This document shows positions 50,157 to 58,548 of a DNA stretch of 64,000 nucleotides, one piece after another; the stretch's first letter is position 1; each line of letters begins with the position of its first letter. The translations under genes and the position numbers were made by a program. The notes beneath the pieces are model-generated. The model did no database searches and was not told the origin of the DNA. It saw only the letters and a list, made by a program, of their open reading frames with translations. This DNA comes from Selenomonadales bacterium. Its GTDB lineage: Bacteria; Bacillota; Negativicutes; Sporomusales; UBA7701. The stretch is taken from the NCBI GenBank assembly GCA_018434945.1, contig JAHDOI010000016.1, positions 79,333 through 143,332 on the forward strand. Direction: 5' to 3'.

Positions 50157-50175
50157 GTTCATTTTTGCAACACCG
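50157..50175 (-). promoter_or_regulatory. Candidate upstream activating site 2
   Basis: GTTCATTTTTGCAACACCG (plus-strand reading), the second copy of the direct repeat, ending 2 bp before the stop codon of the activator gene. Confidence 0.6.
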
Positions 50176-50176
50176 T

Positions 50177-51745
50177 TCAAAAACGAACGGTCCCGTCTGG
50201 TTTATCGAGGCCGTGGCGGGCGATTATCCGCCAGAGGGTGGTGCGGTTGACGCCCAGGCGTCTGGCGGCCTCGGCTTTGTTGTAGCCGCACAGTTCGAGC
50301 GCCTGGTGGACGAGTTCGCGCTCGGCCCGGCGCATGTGCTCGTCGTAGGGCGAGAGGGCCGCGCCGCTCTCGCCGCCGGCCGTGATGCCTGGCGGCAGGT
50401 GCTCGGGGGCGAGGGAACGGCTGCCGGCGGCAATGATGTTGAAGGCGTATTCGAGGCTGTTCTGCAGCTCGCGGATGTTGCCAGGCCAGTTGTACGCGCA
50501 CAGGGCCCGCATCGCTTCGGGGGTTATCTCCTGCACCTGTTTGCCCATCATGGCGGAGAATTTTTTCATGAAGTGGTCGGTGAGGGCGAGCACATCCTCC
50601 ATCCTCTCCCGCAGCGGCGGGATGAGGATTTCGATGACGTTGAGGCGGAAATAGAGGTCGGGGCGGAATTTGCCGTCGCGGATAAGGTCGAGGAGCGATT
50701 TATTGGTGGAGGCGATGACCCGCACGTCGACGGCCAAAGCCTTGTTGTCGCCCACGCGGGTTACTTCGCGCTCCTGGAGTGTCCGCAGCAGCTTGACCTG
50801 GAGGTTGTAGGGCATCTCGCTGATTTCGTCGAGGAAGAGTGTGCCGCCGTTGGCCTGCTCGAAGGCGCCGACCTGCCCCGCCTTGCGCGACCCGGTGAAG
50901 GCGCCTCCGGCGTAGCCGAACAGGATGCTCTCGACAAGTTCGGCGGGGATGGCGCCGCAGTTGATGGCGACGAAAGGACGGGCCGCCCGCTCGCTGAGGT
51001 TGTGGATGGCCTGGGCGAACAGTTCCTTGCCTGTGCCGGTTTCGCCGGTGATGAGGACGGTGGACTGGGAGCGGGCGGCGTCGCGGGCCAGGTTGCGGGC
51101 TTTGGCGACCGCCGGGCTTTCGCCGACGATGTCTTCTAGCTGGTAGCGGGCGTAACGGTAGTGGCCTACGTTGTCGAGGAGGCGCTGGCGCTGTTTGCTG
51201 GCATGCTGGTTGTTGAATGCCAGGCCGTATTCGGGGGTGAGGGGGATGCGGACGGCGGTGGCGCCGGGGGCCATGACGGAGGGGCCGACGCTCGGCCTGA
51301 GCTCGCCCATAACCTGGCGGCAGAGATGGGTGAGGACGCCGAGGGCGCCCGGGTTGGGGCTGCCGTCGGGGTGGGCGGCCCTGACCCTGATGCCGCGCTC
51401 GTCGAACAGGACCGCGTCGCCGCCGGCGACCTGGGCGATGTAAGGCAGCGATTCCTCGATGATCTGGCGGAACTGGAGTTTGTTTTTTATCTGGCGCCGG
51501 TTGTCGAGGACGAGGATTTCGTCTCCCAGCCGCAGGACGGCGGTGGTGACGCCGTCGACGGTGACGGCCCGGGAGGCGGCGTCGCCGAGCAGCGAGCGCA
51601 GTTCGCCCGCCGACAGTTCGCGGTCCGCCGGGCCGGTGCCGGCTTTGGCGATAAGCGCGCCGTCGCCGCTGTAGAGCAGCGCGGTGCCGCCGGTCAGTTC
51701 GGCAAGCATGTCCATCGTTTCCCGGCCCGGTCGCCTGTCGGCCAT
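50177..51745 (-). CDS. Sigma-54-dependent transcriptional activator
   Basis: 522 residues. Sensor region of about 200 residues with a GAF/PAS-like part (GGDAVLFDERGIRVRAAHPDG). Then the AAA+ domain: GETGTGKE Walker A, GGAFTGS sigma-54 contact loop, GGTLFLDEI Walker B and RLNVIEILIPPLRER. A Fis-type HTH closes the protein (YNKAEAARRLGVNRTTLWRII). It is encoded directly upstream of a sigma-54 promoter with a repeated upstream site, so it is the likely activator of the mutase operon. ATG at 51745 is 7 nt after GGAG. The inducing ligand is unknown. Confidence 0.93.
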   Translation of the reverse strand: MADRRPGRETMDMLAELTGGTALLYSGDGALIAKAGTGPADRELSAGELRSLLGDAASRAVTVDGVTTAVLRLGDEILVLDNRRQIKNKLQFRQIIEESLPYIAQVAGGDAVLFDERGIRVRAAHPDGSPNPGALGVLTHLCRQVMGELRPSVGPSVMAPGATAVRIPLTPEYGLAFNNQHASKQRQRLLDNVGHYRYARYQLEDIVGESPAVAKARNLARDAARSQSTVLITGETGTGKELFAQAIHNLSERAARPFVAINCGAIPAELVESILFGYAGGAFTGSRKAGQVGAFEQANGGTLFLDEISEMPYNLQVKLLRTLQEREVTRVGDNKALAVDVRVIASTNKSLLDLIRDGKFRPDLYFRLNVIEILIPPLRERMEDVLALTDHFMKKFSAMMGKQVQEITPEAMRALCAYNWPGNIRELQNSLEYAFNIIAAGSRSLAPEHLPPGITAGGESGAALSPYDEHMRRAERELVHQALELCGYNKAEAARRLGVNRTTLWRIIARHGLDKPDGTVRF

Positions 51746-51820
51746 CGTCGGTCTCCTCTCTCCCGCGGTCTTTCCTGTCTTTTATTATACATCTCCCGGC
51801 GGGGGGCAAGGAAGACCCGA

Positions 51821-51855
51821 AACGGGCCCCGGCGGTTTTTCCGCCGGAGCCCGTT
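51821..51855 (-). terminator. Terminator-like hairpin of the tct operon
   Basis: AACGGGCTCCGGCGG pairs with CCGCCGGGGCCCGTT around AAAAA on the minus strand, a 15-bp stem just after the last stop codon of the tct operon. The T-run is short. Confidence 0.65.
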
Positions 51856-51859
51856 GTTG

Positions 51860-52819
51860 TTAGATCCGCTCGTGGATGAGGTCTTTGGTTGCTTTGAAGA
51901 CCTTGAAGAGCATTTTGTCGCGTTTTTTGCAGACTTCGGCGACGCTGCGGCCGCTGTAGTCGAAGAAGCCTTTGCCGGTCTTGACGCCGAGCTCGCCTTT
52001 GTCGACATGGTCGAAGAGGGCTTTGGGGCGCTTGCTGGGCTCGGGCGGCTTGTAGCTGGCGTTGATGATGTTGTTGGCGCTGATGTCGAGGCCGGTGAAG
52101 TCGAATCGCTGCACGAGGCCGAGCACCATGCCCCTGGGCATGAGGCTGGCCTTGACGGCGAGGTCGAGCTGCTCGGGGGTGCAGATGCCGTTGTCGAGCA
52201 GGTAGAAGACTTCGGTGTTGAGCAGTATCTGGATGCGGTTGATGATGTAGCCGGGGACGAATTTTTCCATCCTGACCGGGGTCTTGCCGCATTTCTGCAG
52301 GAGGGCGATGGTGACCGCCATGGTTTCCTCGCTGGTTTTTTCGCCGCGGGCGACTTCGACGAGGGGCAGGATCTGCGGCGGGGCGTACCAGTGGGCGGTG
52401 GTGAAGCTGGGCAGGCGGCGTTCGGGCACGCAGAGGAAGGGGTTGAGCGAGGAGGCGTTGGAGACGATGATGGCGTCCATCGGCAGCAGTGAGTCAAGTT
52501 CTGCGAACAGCGCCTTTTTTACGTCGGGTTTTTCCGCCACCGTCTCCTGGGCGAACTGAACACCGGCGACCGCTTCGGGGAGGCTGGTGAAGAACTTGAC
52601 CCGGCCGATGACCTCCTGGGCCTGCCCGGCGGTGAGCAGTTCTTCTTCCACGAAGGTGTCGACGTTGGTTTTAAGCATGATTTTCGCTTTTTCCAGGGTG
52701 TCGGCGCTTCTGGTGTAGAGGTTCACTTCGTAGCCGCCCATGGCGTAGTTCTGCGCGATGCCGGGTCCCATGGTGCCGGCGCCGAGGACGGCGATCTTTT
52801 TGATGTCTGCGAGCTGCAT
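51860..52819 (-). CDS. 3-hydroxyacyl-CoA dehydrogenase-fold hydroxyacid dehydrogenase
   Basis: 319 residues. NAD-binding VLGAGTMGPGIAQNYAMGG at the N-terminus, SNASSLNPFL, then AHWYAPPQILPLVEV where His is the catalytic base, and a C-terminal helical domain with GYIINRIQ and GVKTGKGFFDYSG. Besides acyl-CoA enzymes, this fold includes carnitine and gulonate dehydrogenases that oxidise free 3-hydroxy acids. The neighbouring BKACE gene takes 3-keto acids, so a free-acid substrate is plausible. ATG at 52819 follows GGAGG by 6 nt. It is the last gene of the tct operon. Confidence 0.88.
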   Translation of the reverse strand: MQLADIKKIAVLGAGTMGPGIAQNYAMGGYEVNLYTRSADTLEKAKIMLKTNVDTFVEEELLTAGQAQEVIGRVKFFTSLPEAVAGVQFAQETVAEKPDVKKALFAELDSLLPMDAIIVSNASSLNPFLCVPERRLPSFTTAHWYAPPQILPLVEVARGEKTSEETMAVTIALLQKCGKTPVRMEKFVPGYIINRIQILLNTEVFYLLDNGICTPEQLDLAVKASLMPRGMVLGLVQRFDFTGLDISANNIINASYKPPEPSKRPKALFDHVDKGELGVKTGKGFFDYSGRSVAEVCKKRDKMLFKVFKATKDLIHERI

Positions 52820-52869
52820 GAGAGTCCTCCCTATCGGAAAACGAGGCGCGAGCCGCGTTCCCCGTTTTT

Positions 52870-53712
52870 CTACCTGTGCTTGACGAGGCCGAGGATTTCG
52901 CGGGCTTCCGCTGCGGTGGCGATTTCCCGGCCGGCCATCCGGCCGTATTCGCAGGCGCGGGTGACGAGCTGGGCGTTGGTGGCGTAGACGCCTTTTTCCA
53001 TGAAGATGTTGTCCTCGAGGCCGACGCGCAGGCCGTCGCAGCCGGCGGCGAGGCCGGCGAGCATCATCGGTACGTGGGCTTTGCCGATGCCGGTGATCGA
53101 CCAGGTGGAGCCGGGGGGCAGCTTGGGCAGCAGGTAGGCGACGCTTTCGAGGGTGCCGGGCATGCCGCCGGGGACGTCGAGGACGAGCTGGCAGTGGCAG
53201 GGGGTTTTCAGGATGCCCTTTTTGAGATAGTACTCGATGTTGCCGATCATGCCGGCGTCGAAGATTTCGAGCTCGGGTTTGATGTCGAGTTCCTGGCACA
53301 CTTTGCCGAGACGCTCGAGGAAGGCGGGGGTGTTGAGGAACACGTAGCTGTTCGCCCAGTTCATCGAGCCGGGGTCGTAGGAGCACATTTCCGGCATCAG
53401 CACGGGGAGGTGGCCGACGCGCAGGTCTTCCGACCAGGCGCTGCCCGAGGTGGTGAGGTTGATGACGATGTCGAGGCCGGCGGCGGCGATCGCTGCGCGG
53501 ATCTTGCCGACGACTTCGACGAATATTTCCGTCTGCATGCTGTTTTTGCCGTTTTCGTCACGGACGTGGAGGTGGGCGATGGCGGCGCCGGCTTTGGCGC
53601 AGGCGACGACGTCGGCGACGATTTCGTCGGGCGTGATGGGCACATGCGGGGTCTGGGCTTTCGTTGTGCCTGCGCCACACACCGCGGCGGTGACGATCAG
53701 TTTTTTGTTCAT
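52870..53712 (-). CDS. Beta-keto acid cleavage enzyme (BKACE, DUF849)
   Basis: 280 residues, TIM barrel. Zinc ligands are visible in IAHLHVRDENG, with the NLTTSGS, LELEIFDAG-like (PELEIFDAGMIG) and GLRVGLEDN segments of the family. BKACE enzymes condense a 3-keto acid with acetyl-CoA to give acetoacetate and a new CoA ester. Substrates range from 3-keto-5-aminohexanoate to dehydrocarnitine. ATG at 53712 is preceded by a weak AAAGATG-type site. The paired dehydrogenase gene downstream would supply the keto acid. Confidence 0.92.
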   Translation of the reverse strand: MNKKLIVTAAVCGAGTTKAQTPHVPITPDEIVADVVACAKAGAAIAHLHVRDENGKNSMQTEIFVEVVGKIRAAIAAAGLDIVINLTTSGSAWSEDLRVGHLPVLMPEMCSYDPGSMNWANSYVFLNTPAFLERLGKVCQELDIKPELEIFDAGMIGNIEYYLKKGILKTPCHCQLVLDVPGGMPGTLESVAYLLPKLPPGSTWSITGIGKAHVPMMLAGLAAGCDGLRVGLEDNIFMEKGVYATNAQLVTRACEYGRMAGREIATAAEAREILGLVKHR

Positions 53713-53777
53713 CTTTAATCACCCTGGCTTTCGTAGTTTTCTTTTCCGCAGATATGCGCGTCTGGTGAGGGCCAATG

Positions 53778-54530
53778 TCAGCCGATATAGTTCGCCAGGC
53801 TTTTCCCGCCGCAGACGTAGAGCGTCTGTCCGGTTATGTAGCCGGCTTCTTCGTCGGCGAAGCCCAGGCAGGCGTAAGCGATGTCAGCCGGCGCGCCGAT
53901 GCGTTTCATCGGCTGGACGGCGAGATGGCGGTTCTGCGCTTTTTCGGACATGGCCCTGAACATCGGGGTGTCGATGATGCCGGGAGCGATGCAGTTGACG
54001 GTGATGCCGGACTGGGCTAGCTCGAGGGCCAGGGTGCGCGTCAGGCTGACGATACCGCCTTTGGCGGCCGAGTAGTTGGCCTGGCCGATGCCCCCCAGCC
54101 AGGAGCGCGAGGAGATGTTGACGATGCGGCCGTATTGCTGTTCGATCATGATTTTGGCCGCGGCGCGGGAGCAGAGGAAGTACGAGCGGAGGTTGACCCT
54201 GATGACGTCGTCCCAGTCTTCGTCGGTCATTTTTTTGATGAAGGCGTCCCTGACGATGCCGACATTGTTGACAAGGATGTCGAGGCGGCCGAAGTTGTCG
54301 ACGACGGTCCTGAAGGCTGCTTCGACCTGGCCGGAGTCGCTGACGTCGACGGCGATGCCGAACGCCTTGCCGCCCGCGGCGGCGATTTCCCGCACCGCTC
54401 TGTCGGTGCGGTCGGGGTCGATGTCGTTGACGCCTACCAGCGCGCCTTCGCGGGCGAAGCGGGCGGCGATGCCTTTGCCGATGCCGCTGCCTGAGCCGGT
54501 GATGAAGGCGATTCTTCCCTTAAGCCTCAT
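53778..54530 (-). CDS. Short-chain dehydrogenase/reductase (FabG-like)
   Basis: 250 residues. TGSGSGIGKGIA cofactor loop, NNVGIVRD, catalytic Ser in NISSRSW and the YSAAKGG motif. An Asp in VNDIDPDR after the second strand favours NAD(H). It ends with GQTLYVCGG as in 3-oxoacyl reductases. It could oxidise a 3-hydroxy acid or CoA ester within this operon. The start overlaps the tctA stop by 11 nt, so the genes are coupled. Confidence 0.9.
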   Translation of the reverse strand: MRLKGRIAFITGSGSGIGKGIAARFAREGALVGVNDIDPDRTDRAVREIAAAGGKAFGIAVDVSDSGQVEAAFRTVVDNFGRLDILVNNVGIVRDAFIKKMTDEDWDDVIRVNLRSYFLCSRAAAKIMIEQQYGRIVNISSRSWLGGIGQANYSAAKGGIVSLTRTLALELAQSGITVNCIAPGIIDTPMFRAMSEKAQNRHLAVQPMKRIGAPADIAYACLGFADEEAGYITGQTLYVCGGKSLANYIG

Positions 54531-56010
54531 AGTTTTGCTCGCTTTTCTTTTTCCTGGCGAACAGCTGGGATGCGACGAGCAGCCCGGCCAAACAGAGGAA
54601 AAACAGGGAGATCGGCCGGGTGACGAAGATCCCGGGGTTGCCGTTCGATATGATGAGCGACTGCCGGAAGGCGGTTTCGAGGATCGGCCCGAGGACGAAG
54701 GCCAGTACCAGCGGCCCGGGTTCGAATTCGAATTTGCGCATCAGGTAGCCGACGATGCCGAACAGGAGCAGGACCCACATGTCGAAGACGTTGTTGTTGA
54801 CACTGTAGACGCCGATGAGGGTGATGACGAGCACGCAGGCCGACAGGATGCTGAGCCTGACTTTCAGCAGTTTGACGAACAGGCCGATCATCGGCAGGTT
54901 GAGGATGAGCAGCAGCACGTTGCCGATGTACATGGAGACGACGACGCCCCAGAACAGCTCGGGGACTTCCTTGATGAGGAACGGGCCGGGCGTGACGCCG
55001 TGGATCATGAGGGCGCCGAACATCAGGGCCATGACGGCGTTGGACGGCAGGCCGAGGGTGAGCAGGGGGATGAAGGCCGAGCCGGCGGCGGCGTTGTTGG
55101 CGCTTTCCGGCCCGGCGACGCCTTGGATGGCGCCTTGGCCGAATTCTTCGGGATGTTTGGATAGCCGTTTCTCGACCGCGTAGGAGAGCAGCGAGGATAT
55201 CACCGCGCCGCCGCCGGGCAGGAGGCCGACGAGGAAGCCCAGCACCGAGCCGCGCGTTATCGGTCCCGCGGCTGCCGCCAGGTCTTTACGGGAGGGGAAG
55301 ACCTGCGATATTTTGTCGGTTATCAGCTTGGCTTCGCCGCTGGTCTCCAGGCAGTAGAGCACTTCGCCGACCCCGAAGAGGCCCATGGCGATGACGGCGA
55401 AGTCGAGCCCGCTGAGGAGGGTGTCTGTGCCGAAGGTCAGGCGCGCGCCGCCGTATTCGGGATCGACGCCGATTACGGCGAGCAGCAGGCCGATCAGCGC
55501 CGAGATGACCGACCGGAGCGGGGATTTTGTCGACAGGTAGGTTATAAAGGTCAGACCCATTACCATGAGGGCGACGTATTCGGGCGGACCGAATTTTATC
55601 GCCCAGCGCGATACGATGGGGGCGAACAGGTTGAGACCGACGATGGCCACCGTCCCCGCCACGAACGAGCCGATCGCCGCTATCCCCAGCGCGACGCCCG
55701 CCCGGCCCTTTTTGGCCATCTGGTAGCCGTCGAGCGCGGTTACGACCGACGCCGCCTCCCCGGGCAGGTTGACGAGGATGGAGGTCGTCGAGCCGCCGTA
55801 CATGGCTCCGTAGTATATGCCTGACAGCAGGATGATCGAGGATTCGAGCGGGATGCTGTAGGTAAGGGGCAGCAGGAGCGAGATGGTGGCGACCGGCCCG
55901 AGGCCGGGGAGCACGCCGATGGCTGTGCCGAGGGTGACGCCGGCGGCGCAGTAGAGGATGTTGCTGTAGGTGAGGGCGACCTGGAACCCCAGCATCATCT
56001 GATCAAACAC
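54520..56010 (-). CDS. tctA: Tripartite tricarboxylate transporter large membrane subunit
   Basis: 496 residues with about 12 membrane segments. Typical TctA motifs are TLGTAIGVLPGLGPVATISLLLP and MYGGSTTSILVNLPGEAASVVTALDGYQMA near the N-terminus, and PGGGAVISSLLSYAVEK in the middle. It drives cation-coupled uptake of a carboxylate handed over by the periplasmic TctC protein. It overlaps tctB by 8 nt. Confidence 0.93.
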   Translation of the reverse strand: MFDQMMLGFQVALTYSNILYCAAGVTLGTAIGVLPGLGPVATISLLLPLTYSIPLESSIILLSGIYYGAMYGGSTTSILVNLPGEAASVVTALDGYQMAKKGRAGVALGIAAIGSFVAGTVAIVGLNLFAPIVSRWAIKFGPPEYVALMVMGLTFITYLSTKSPLRSVISALIGLLLAVIGVDPEYGGARLTFGTDTLLSGLDFAVIAMGLFGVGEVLYCLETSGEAKLITDKISQVFPSRKDLAAAAGPITRGSVLGFLVGLLPGGGAVISSLLSYAVEKRLSKHPEEFGQGAIQGVAGPESANNAAAGSAFIPLLTLGLPSNAVMALMFGALMIHGVTPGPFLIKEVPELFWGVVVSMYIGNVLLLILNLPMIGLFVKLLKVRLSILSACVLVITLIGVYSVNNNVFDMWVLLLFGIVGYLMRKFEFEPGPLVLAFVLGPILETAFRQSLIISNGNPGIFVTRPISLFFLCLAGLLVASQLFARKKKSEQNYEA

Positions 56011-56455
56011 GGAAGCACCCCCTCTCGATGAGGGAAAGCAGTCCCGGGAACGGGATCTTCAGCCACAGGGAGAACAGCAGGTACACGGCGACCGTCATCC
56101 CGACGGTGACGAGGGCGCTAATTTTCCAGGACTCGGCGCCGACGACGCGCAGCTGGAAGAGCAGCAGGGCCACTACCGCCGCCACCAGGCCAAGTGTCTT
56201 GAAAACGACGATGAAGACCGCGGTGGCGACGATGCTATAGATAACCAGTTTCGTCTTGCCGGTGAATTTTTCGTAGTTGTCTTTGCGTACGTCTTTCACG
56301 AACAGAACGAGCGAGCATGCCACAAGCATGACGCTCAGGATGAAAGGCCATAAACCAGGTCCCGGCTTGTTAAGTTGTCCGAGTTCGAGTTCGTATGCCC
56401 CGACGGCGGCGACTATGCCGATGACGAGGGGCACGATTCCTCCCAGTAATCCCAT
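56003..56455 (-). CDS. tctB: Tripartite tricarboxylate transporter small membrane subunit
   Basis: 150 residues with four predicted membrane helices. GPGLWPFILSVMLVACSLVLF is typical of TctB. It forms the membrane complex with TctA. It is separated from tctC by 89 bp containing a perfect palindrome. Confidence 0.88.
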   Translation of the reverse strand: MGLLGGIVPLVIGIVAAVGAYELELGQLNKPGPGLWPFILSVMLVACSLVLFVKDVRKDNYEKFTGKTKLVIYSIVATAVFIVVFKTLGLVAAVVALLLFQLRVVGAESWKISALVTVGMTVAVYLLFSLWLKIPFPGLLSLIERGCFRV

Positions 56456-56496
56456 TGCCGAACCCCCAAACTATACCTTAGCGTGAGACAGGCGGC

Positions 56497-56532
56497 CGTG
56501 TTCCGCCTCCCGCATGCGGGAGGCGGAACACG
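56497..56532. repeat. Perfect 36-bp palindrome between tctC and tctB
   Basis: CGTGTTCCGCCTCCCGCA followed immediately by its exact reverse complement. There is no T-run. In this position, after a binding-protein gene, such a stem usually protects the upstream mRNA and gives higher tctC than tctBA levels. Confidence 0.9.
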
Positions 56533-56544
56533 ATCCCGGTCGTG

Positions 56545-57513
56545 TTACTTCTTCTGTCCGATCTGCTTGAAGTAATCGCCGATTTCCTTGTAGCCGTCTA
56601 CGAGCTTCTTCTTGAACTCGTCGCCGGAAGTGTTGGTGGGCGGCAGGTTGACTGTTTTCATGGTGTTGAGGAATTCAGGGTCGTTGGCGGCTTTCTTGAA
56701 AGCTTCCCGGAGGATGTTGAGCTTGTCTTTGGGGATACCGGCCGGAGCGCCCAGACCAAGCCAGGACACGATGGCGATGTCGTAGCCGAGTTCTTTGAGG
56801 GTCGGAGCGTCGGGGGCTTCGGGCATCCGTTTCTCGCCGGCGGACGCGAGTACGCGGACTTCGCCGGATTTGAGGAACGGGAGCAGGTCGCCGGTCGTGA
56901 CGACGGTGAAATCGACATGGCCGCCGATCAGGGCTGTCATGGTTTCGGTGCCGGACTTGAAGTTGACGTAGCGGAATTTGGCGCCGTCTTTTTCGCCTAT
57001 CCTGTTAGCGACAAACGGCTGGGGATAGCCGGAGGCGCTGAAGGAGAATCCGTCCGGCTTGGCCTTGGCGGCCTTGGACAGGTCGGCGATGGTTTTATAG
57101 GGAGAATCCGCCTTTACGGCGACACAGTACTGGTATTGCCCGTAGGCGATGATCCCTTCGAAGTCGTCGGGTGTGTAGGGAACTTTGGTCTGGTTGGGGA
57201 TTATCGCCACGCTGGCGAAGGTCATGACGCCGATCGTCTGGCCGTCCTTGCTGCCGTTTTTGAGTTCGGCGACGCCGGTGACGCCGTTGGCGCCCGGTTT
57301 GTTGACGGCGACGATGGAGACGCCCAGGTGTTTCTCCGCAGCTTTGGCCAGCGAGCGGGCGCTCAGGTCGGTCGAGCCGCCGGCGCCGAAGTTAATGTAC
57401 ATCGTGATCGGTTTGGTCGGATACTTTTCCGCCTTTTCCCCTCCGCCGCAGCCGGCCAGCAAGGCGGCGGCGAACAACACGCATACGGTCATGGCCACCC
57501 ATTTGGATTTCAT
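56545..57513 (-). CDS. tctC: Tripartite tricarboxylate transporter solute-binding lipoprotein
   Basis: 322 residues. Lipoprotein signal to LLAGC (Cys about 20), then KYPTKPITMYINFGAGGSTDLSAR, the Bug/TctC pattern, with VNKPGANG, VGVMTFAS-like strand and the YPQPFVANRIG loop. The ligand is a carboxylate whose identity cannot be read. ATG at 57513 follows AGGAGG. Two regulatory features precede it: promoter 57891-57920 and leader element R1. Confidence 0.92.
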   Translation of the reverse strand: MKSKWVAMTVCVLFAAALLAGCGGGEKAEKYPTKPITMYINFGAGGSTDLSARSLAKAAEKHLGVSIVAVNKPGANGVTGVAELKNGSKDGQTIGVMTFASVAIIPNQTKVPYTPDDFEGIIAYGQYQYCVAVKADSPYKTIADLSKAAKAKPDGFSFSASGYPQPFVANRIGEKDGAKFRYVNFKSGTETMTALIGGHVDFTVVTTGDLLPFLKSGEVRVLASAGEKRMPEAPDAPTLKELGYDIAIVSWLGLGAPAGIPKDKLNILREAFKKAANDPEFLNTMKTVNLPPTNTSGDEFKKKLVDGYKEIGDYFKQIGQKK

Positions 57514-57660
57514 GATAAAACCCCTCCTTTTTTTCCCGTTATACAACGATCAGCCTAAATCTATCGAAGCATCCCTCCCGTCGGTCTGTCCGCGCCGTGC
57601 CGTGGTCCGGCAGCGCCGCGTCATGCGCCGGTTTTCCGCACCACCGGGGGGCGGATAAAA

Positions 57661-57780
57661 CAAAAAGCTTAACTCATAAAAACACAACGAAATTATCGTA
57701 GTGTCATTACGAGCTAAGCTTGCCTACTCCATATCGAAAGTTCGTTTCGATACCATAAGTCCAAGCGACTCATAGCAACC
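57661..57780 (-). promoter_or_regulatory. Attenuator-like leader R1 upstream of tctC
   Basis: On the minus strand: GCTATGAGTCGCTTGG, hairpin TATCGAAA-CGAAC-TTTCGATA, then CAAGCTTAGCTC which can pair either with upstream GCTTG or with downstream GAGTTAAGCTTTTTG. The second pairing is an intrinsic terminator. A 35-base segment (GCGGTTGCTATGAGTCGCTT, continuing to ATGGTATCG) is identical to R3. Confidence 0.75.
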
Positions 57781-57890
57781 GCTGAAACAACCGGCATCCG
57801 GCAAATGAATCAGCGATCTTGTCATTATTGATTTTCACTTTGCGGGCAATCGGCGCGCTTTTTCGACTTTTCGGACTATATCTTGAGGTG

Positions 57891-57920
57891 ATTATAACCG
57901 ATGGTCGCGGCGGCCGTCAA
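57891..57920 (-). promoter_or_regulatory. Promoter of the tct operon leader
   Basis: -35 TTGACG (57920-57915), 18-bp spacer, -10 TATAAT (57896-57891). The -35 box overlaps the stop codon of the DUF3870-like gene. The leader to tctC is about 370 nt and includes R1. Confidence 0.75.
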
Positions 57921-58258
57921 GCCCCCGTCTGAATCTTGATCCGTTTTTGCCCCGACATGATCATTTTCCGCGTGAGGATGAAGTGGTTGTATACGCCCTG
58001 CAACGCGGAAATGAGCGCCCGCTTCGAAGGGGTGTGCATCCGGTCGTCGATATCTTTGATGATAAGTTCCTTGTCGGTATACAACGATTTGCCGATCAGC
58101 GTCTTTTTGACGAAGCTGTTCTGGATGTCGCAGTACATGGGCACGTGGCAGTCGAGGATGTCTCCGGAGTCGATATCGACTGTGACGATAATGCATACGA
58201 ATTTGTGGCGCTGCGAAATATCAGTTTCGGACGGCACCTGCGCCTGGGCAGAAAACAT
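57917..58258 (-). CDS. DUF3870-like protein, possible regulator
   Basis: 113 residues from ATG 58258, which follows AGGGA by 4 nt; a GTG at 58282 is an alternative. It begins MFSAQAQVPSETDI and has a VDIDSGDILDCHVPMYCDIQ strand region and KTLIGKSLYTDKELIIKDID. This resembles DUF3870, a small family often next to acid or CoA-ester catabolism genes; the assignment is from memory of the pattern. A basic C-terminus (RKMIMSGQKRIKI) could bind nucleic acid. It lies between leaders R1 and R2/R3, which control the operons on both sides, so a role in antitermination is worth testing. Confidence 0.55.
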   Translation of the reverse strand: MFSAQAQVPSETDISQRHKFVCIIVTVDIDSGDILDCHVPMYCDIQNSFVKKTLIGKSLYTDKELIIKDIDDRMHTPSKRALISALQGVYNHFILTRKMIMSGQKRIKIQTGA

Positions 58259-58481
58259 GTGTTCCCTGGCCAATTCTGTCACCTCGCTGACCGATATTAT
58301 GTCATGTACCCCCGATTTATGTGTGATACGACTTCTCTGAATTATCAGCGATTTCCTGCCTGGCTGACTTACAAAATTTTCTTCGCCGCGCCCCAGGCCA
58401 GTGTCTGCGCGGCTTGGAGGCCCTCGCGGCCTCTTTCCCCTCCCCCGGGCGGACGGCGGAATAAGATTGGCGGGGCGACGC
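58259..58481. other. Intergenic stretch before the thiolase operon promoter
   Basis: No gene was seen. It contains the probable minus-strand promoter region of the DUF3870-like gene and a GC-rich imperfect hairpin near 58400-58430 (GCGGCTTGGAGGCCCTCGCGG). No clear -35/-10 pair was identified for the minus strand. Confidence 0.4.
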
Positions 58482-58510
58482 TTGACGAGTATGACGGTAT
58501 CGGTTATACT
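58482..58510 (+). promoter_or_regulatory. Promoter of the thiolase operon leader
   Basis: -35 TTGACG (58482-58487), 17-bp spacer, -10 TATACT (58505-58510). The spacer end ATCGGT is shared with the opposite tct promoter. The leader is about 460 nt and contains R2 and R3. Confidence 0.8.
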
Positions 58511-58548
58511 GTTTTTGAAAAATGATAATGATTTGGCGAACAGTTAAT

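Noticed and set aside
57661..57780. ANTAR-type dual-hairpin target for R1-R3
   Set aside because: The hairpin loops are 5-7 nt and only one hairpin precedes the terminator; the two six-base loops expected for ANTAR are not present.
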